A stretch of 8,107 nt of DNA from Actinomycetota bacterium. Lineage in GTDB: Bacteria > Actinomycetota > UBA4738. The stretch spans positions 2,259-10,365 of the forward strand of contig VAYG01000104.1 of the NCBI GenBank assembly GCA_005885015.1, read 5' to 3'. The first letter of the stretch is position 1. Each line of letters begins with the position of its first letter. A program made the position numbers and the translations under genes. This document shows positions 7,033 through 8,107 of this stretch, piece after piece. The notes under the pieces were generated by a model, which was not told where the DNA came from, did no database searches, and saw nothing but the letters and a program-made list of their open reading frames with translations.

Positions 7033-7181
7033 TCGGCGCATGAGCGGACCCATCGAGAAGACGCCGCGCGATCATCACGAGATTCTGTTCCACAACTCTT
7101 GACTATTCCTCGATGGTGGCCAACGCGCTTCCGTAGGTTCCAGAGCTCCCCGGAGTCGTTCGCGCAAGCCCAGCCGTTGGA

Positions 7182-7547
7182 TCAGACGTCGAGCGAGAAG
7201 CCCAGGTCGACATCCGCCGCGGAGTGGCCGCCGCGGACTCCCCAGCTCTCCAGCGTGGGCTCGATGATCACCACCGAGACGTCCATCGGGTCGATGGCGA
7301 TCTCGCCGAGCCTTTGGACGAGGGCCCGATATAGGTTCTGCTTCGCCTCTGTGGACCGGCCAGGGAAAGCGGTGATCTCGATCAGCGTATAGCGATCCGA
7401 GCTCCCGGGAGGGATCTCGAAGTTCTCCGGGTCGTGCTCGACGATCCGCTGGGTGCGGTCGTCATCAGGGATGCGAAACGCCTCCATCAGCGCTCCGTGG
7501 ACCGCCTGGAACAGCCGCCGCCGCTCCGCGAGCGACCGTCCCTTCAC
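7182..7547 (-). CDS. Tautomerase-superfamily protein, start disrupted
   Basis: The 121 residues from the GTG at 7547 match the larger tautomerase (4-oxalocrotonate tautomerase/MIF-fold) proteins: KGRSLAERRRLFQAVHGALM (2-21), IPDDDRTQRIVEHDPENF (26-43), RYTLIEITAFPGRSTEAKQN (52-71), LYRALVQRLGEIAIDPMDV (72-90) and VSVVIIEPTLESWG (90-103). In this superfamily the mature protein starts with a catalytic proline. In the same frame upstream lies PHVRIEIV directly before VKGRS, exactly the expected N-terminus after Met. But the ATG that should precede it (7570-7572), which has a good AGGAGG eight bases upstream, is separated by one extra G (7569). Translation from that ATG ends after six codons. Either the gene is inactivated or restarts at GTG without its proline, or the extra base is a sequencing error and the true gene is 7182-7572. 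Confidence 0.75.
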   Translation of the reverse strand: MKGRSLAERRRLFQAVHGALMEAFRIPDDDRTQRIVEHDPENFEIPPGSSDRYTLIEITAFPGRSTEAKQNLYRALVQRLGEIAIDPMDVSVVIIEPTLESWGVRGGHSAADVDLGFSLDV

Positions 7548-7580
7548 GATCTCAATCCGGACATGAGGCCATCGAGCTCA

Positions 7581-7586
7581 CCTCCT
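7581..7586 (-). promoter_or_regulatory. Shine-Dalgarno of the tautomerase gene
   Basis: On the minus strand AGGAGG stands eight bases before the ATG at 7570-7572 and 33 bases before the GTG at 7547. This points to the ATG as the natural start and shows that the tautomerase was meant to begin Met-Pro-His-Val. Confidence 0.7.
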
Positions 7587-7733
7587 GGGCATGACGACCC
7601 TACCGCACACGCCTCGGACTACCAGTCGCCGTGCTCGCGCGAGTGGATCCGTCAATCGGCCGGTCGACGATGGTCTCGTGAAGCCGTGACCAATTTCACT
7701 GTCATGGCGGAGAGACATCGCTAGCGTTGCTGA

Positions 7734-8107
7734 GTGCGGACGTGCGGCGAATGTGGGCGGGATTTCAGACCTTCGAGTCGCCACCTAAGGTGCCCTGCGT
7801 GTCGGTCTCGGGACTTCTGCCAATGCGGTCGAAGCAAGCAGAGGTCGTCAATTGCGTGTCAATCTTGTCTTCGACAAGACGGACGGTTTAACGGCAACTG
7901 GAAAGGCGGCCGAACGAAACATCACGCGGGCTACGTGATGATTCGTATCCCGAATCATCCCCGAGCTGGTGGGGGGAATCCATATGTGTTCGAGCACATC
8001 CTCGTAATGGAACAGTTGCTCGGCCGGTATCTCTCCCCCGATGAGACGGTGCATCACCGAAACGGAGTTCGGAACGATAATCGGCCAGAGAATCTCGAGC
8101 TATGGAT
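7734..8107 (+). CDS. HNH endonuclease with N-terminal zinc ribbons (3' end cut by window edge)
   Basis: The frame opens after a TGA (7731-7733) with GTG and runs off the window, giving 124 complete codons. Residues 4-45 hold CxxC pairs at 4/7, 20/23 and 42/45 and a CxC at 29/31, enough for two zinc-binding modules. A linker, FNGNWKGGRTKHHAGY (52-67), leads to an HNH core: EHILVME (His88), TVHHRNGVRNDN (His107, His108, Asn110) and RPENLELW (Asn120). This arrangement is common in free-standing HNH nucleases of phages and mobile DNA, which nick or cut double-stranded DNA using one metal ion; the zinc modules probably add DNA binding. The GTG start lacks a close Shine-Dalgarno (GGAGAG is about 19 bases away), so the start is less certain than the frame. 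GC is about 53% here against about 70% in the transposase, suggesting acquisition by transfer. Confidence 0.85.
   Translation, partial: MRTCGECGRDFRPSSRHLRCPACRSRDFCQCGRSKQRSSIACQSCLRQDGRFNGNWKGGRTKHHAGYVMIRIPNHPRAGGGNPYVFEHILVMEQLLGRYLSPDETVHHRNGVRNDNRPENLELW

Noticed and set aside
7050..7116. CCATCGAG (7050-7057) paired with CTCGATGG (7109-7116) between the convergent VOC and tautomerase genes
   Set aside because: An 8-bp match with a 51-base spacer is easily due to chance and is not a plausible compact terminator stem.
7548..7733. Possible tRNA, attachment site or small gene between tautomerase and HNH gene
   Set aside because: No cloverleaf, no repeated core elsewhere in the window and no frame with a credible start; only a short CTCGCGCGAG palindrome (7634-7643) was seen.

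Overview
The window looks like chromosomal DNA from a high-GC bacterium. A high-GC, possibly uncultured, actinomycete-like organism is my best guess. This rests on about 70% GC in most genes, some GTG starts and the gene families present; no rRNA or marker gene fixes the taxon.

Left half (1-4652), minus strand. Five genes read leftward, all intact apart from the one cut by the window edge: a multi-pass membrane protein with a pilin-like C-terminal domain (3099-4652), a PhnB-type VOC-fold protein (2505-3008), a stand-alone receiver-domain response regulator (2086-2418), a membrane-anchored HEAT-repeat protein (858-2078) and a family 2 glycosyltransferase cut by the left edge (1-861). The last three are tightly packed (7-nt gap, then a 4-nt ATGA overlap) and look like one co-translated module. 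The likely theme is regulated synthesis or export of a surface polysaccharide by a PgaC/HAS/cellulose-synthase-like enzyme. The 86-nt gap before the response regulator is crowded with inverted repeats, so the module may have its own promoter or operator.

Centre (4653-4799). This is a divergent intergenic region holding a perfect 7+7 inverted repeat, a possible operator.

Right half (4800-7568) is damaged. It holds an unrecognised gene split by an in-frame TAG (4800-5342), a full-length IS256-family transposase with three single-base frameshifts (5386-6638), a small intact VOC/glyoxalase-fold protein (6679-7032), and a convergent minus-strand tautomerase-superfamily gene (7182-7547). In the tautomerase a single extra base directly after the natural start codon removes the catalytic N-terminal proline. 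The frameshifts all lie in or beside short G/C runs, so real decay around the insertion sequence and assembly error both remain possible.

Right edge (7734-8107). This is the start of an HNH endonuclease gene with two N-terminal Cys-rich zinc-binding modules. Its GC is visibly lower (about 53% in lines counted by hand, against about 70% in the transposase), which suggests a phage or mobile origin. The 186 bases before it (7548-7733) hold only the tautomerase leader and nothing else I can name. No tRNA, rRNA or CRISPR array was seen.
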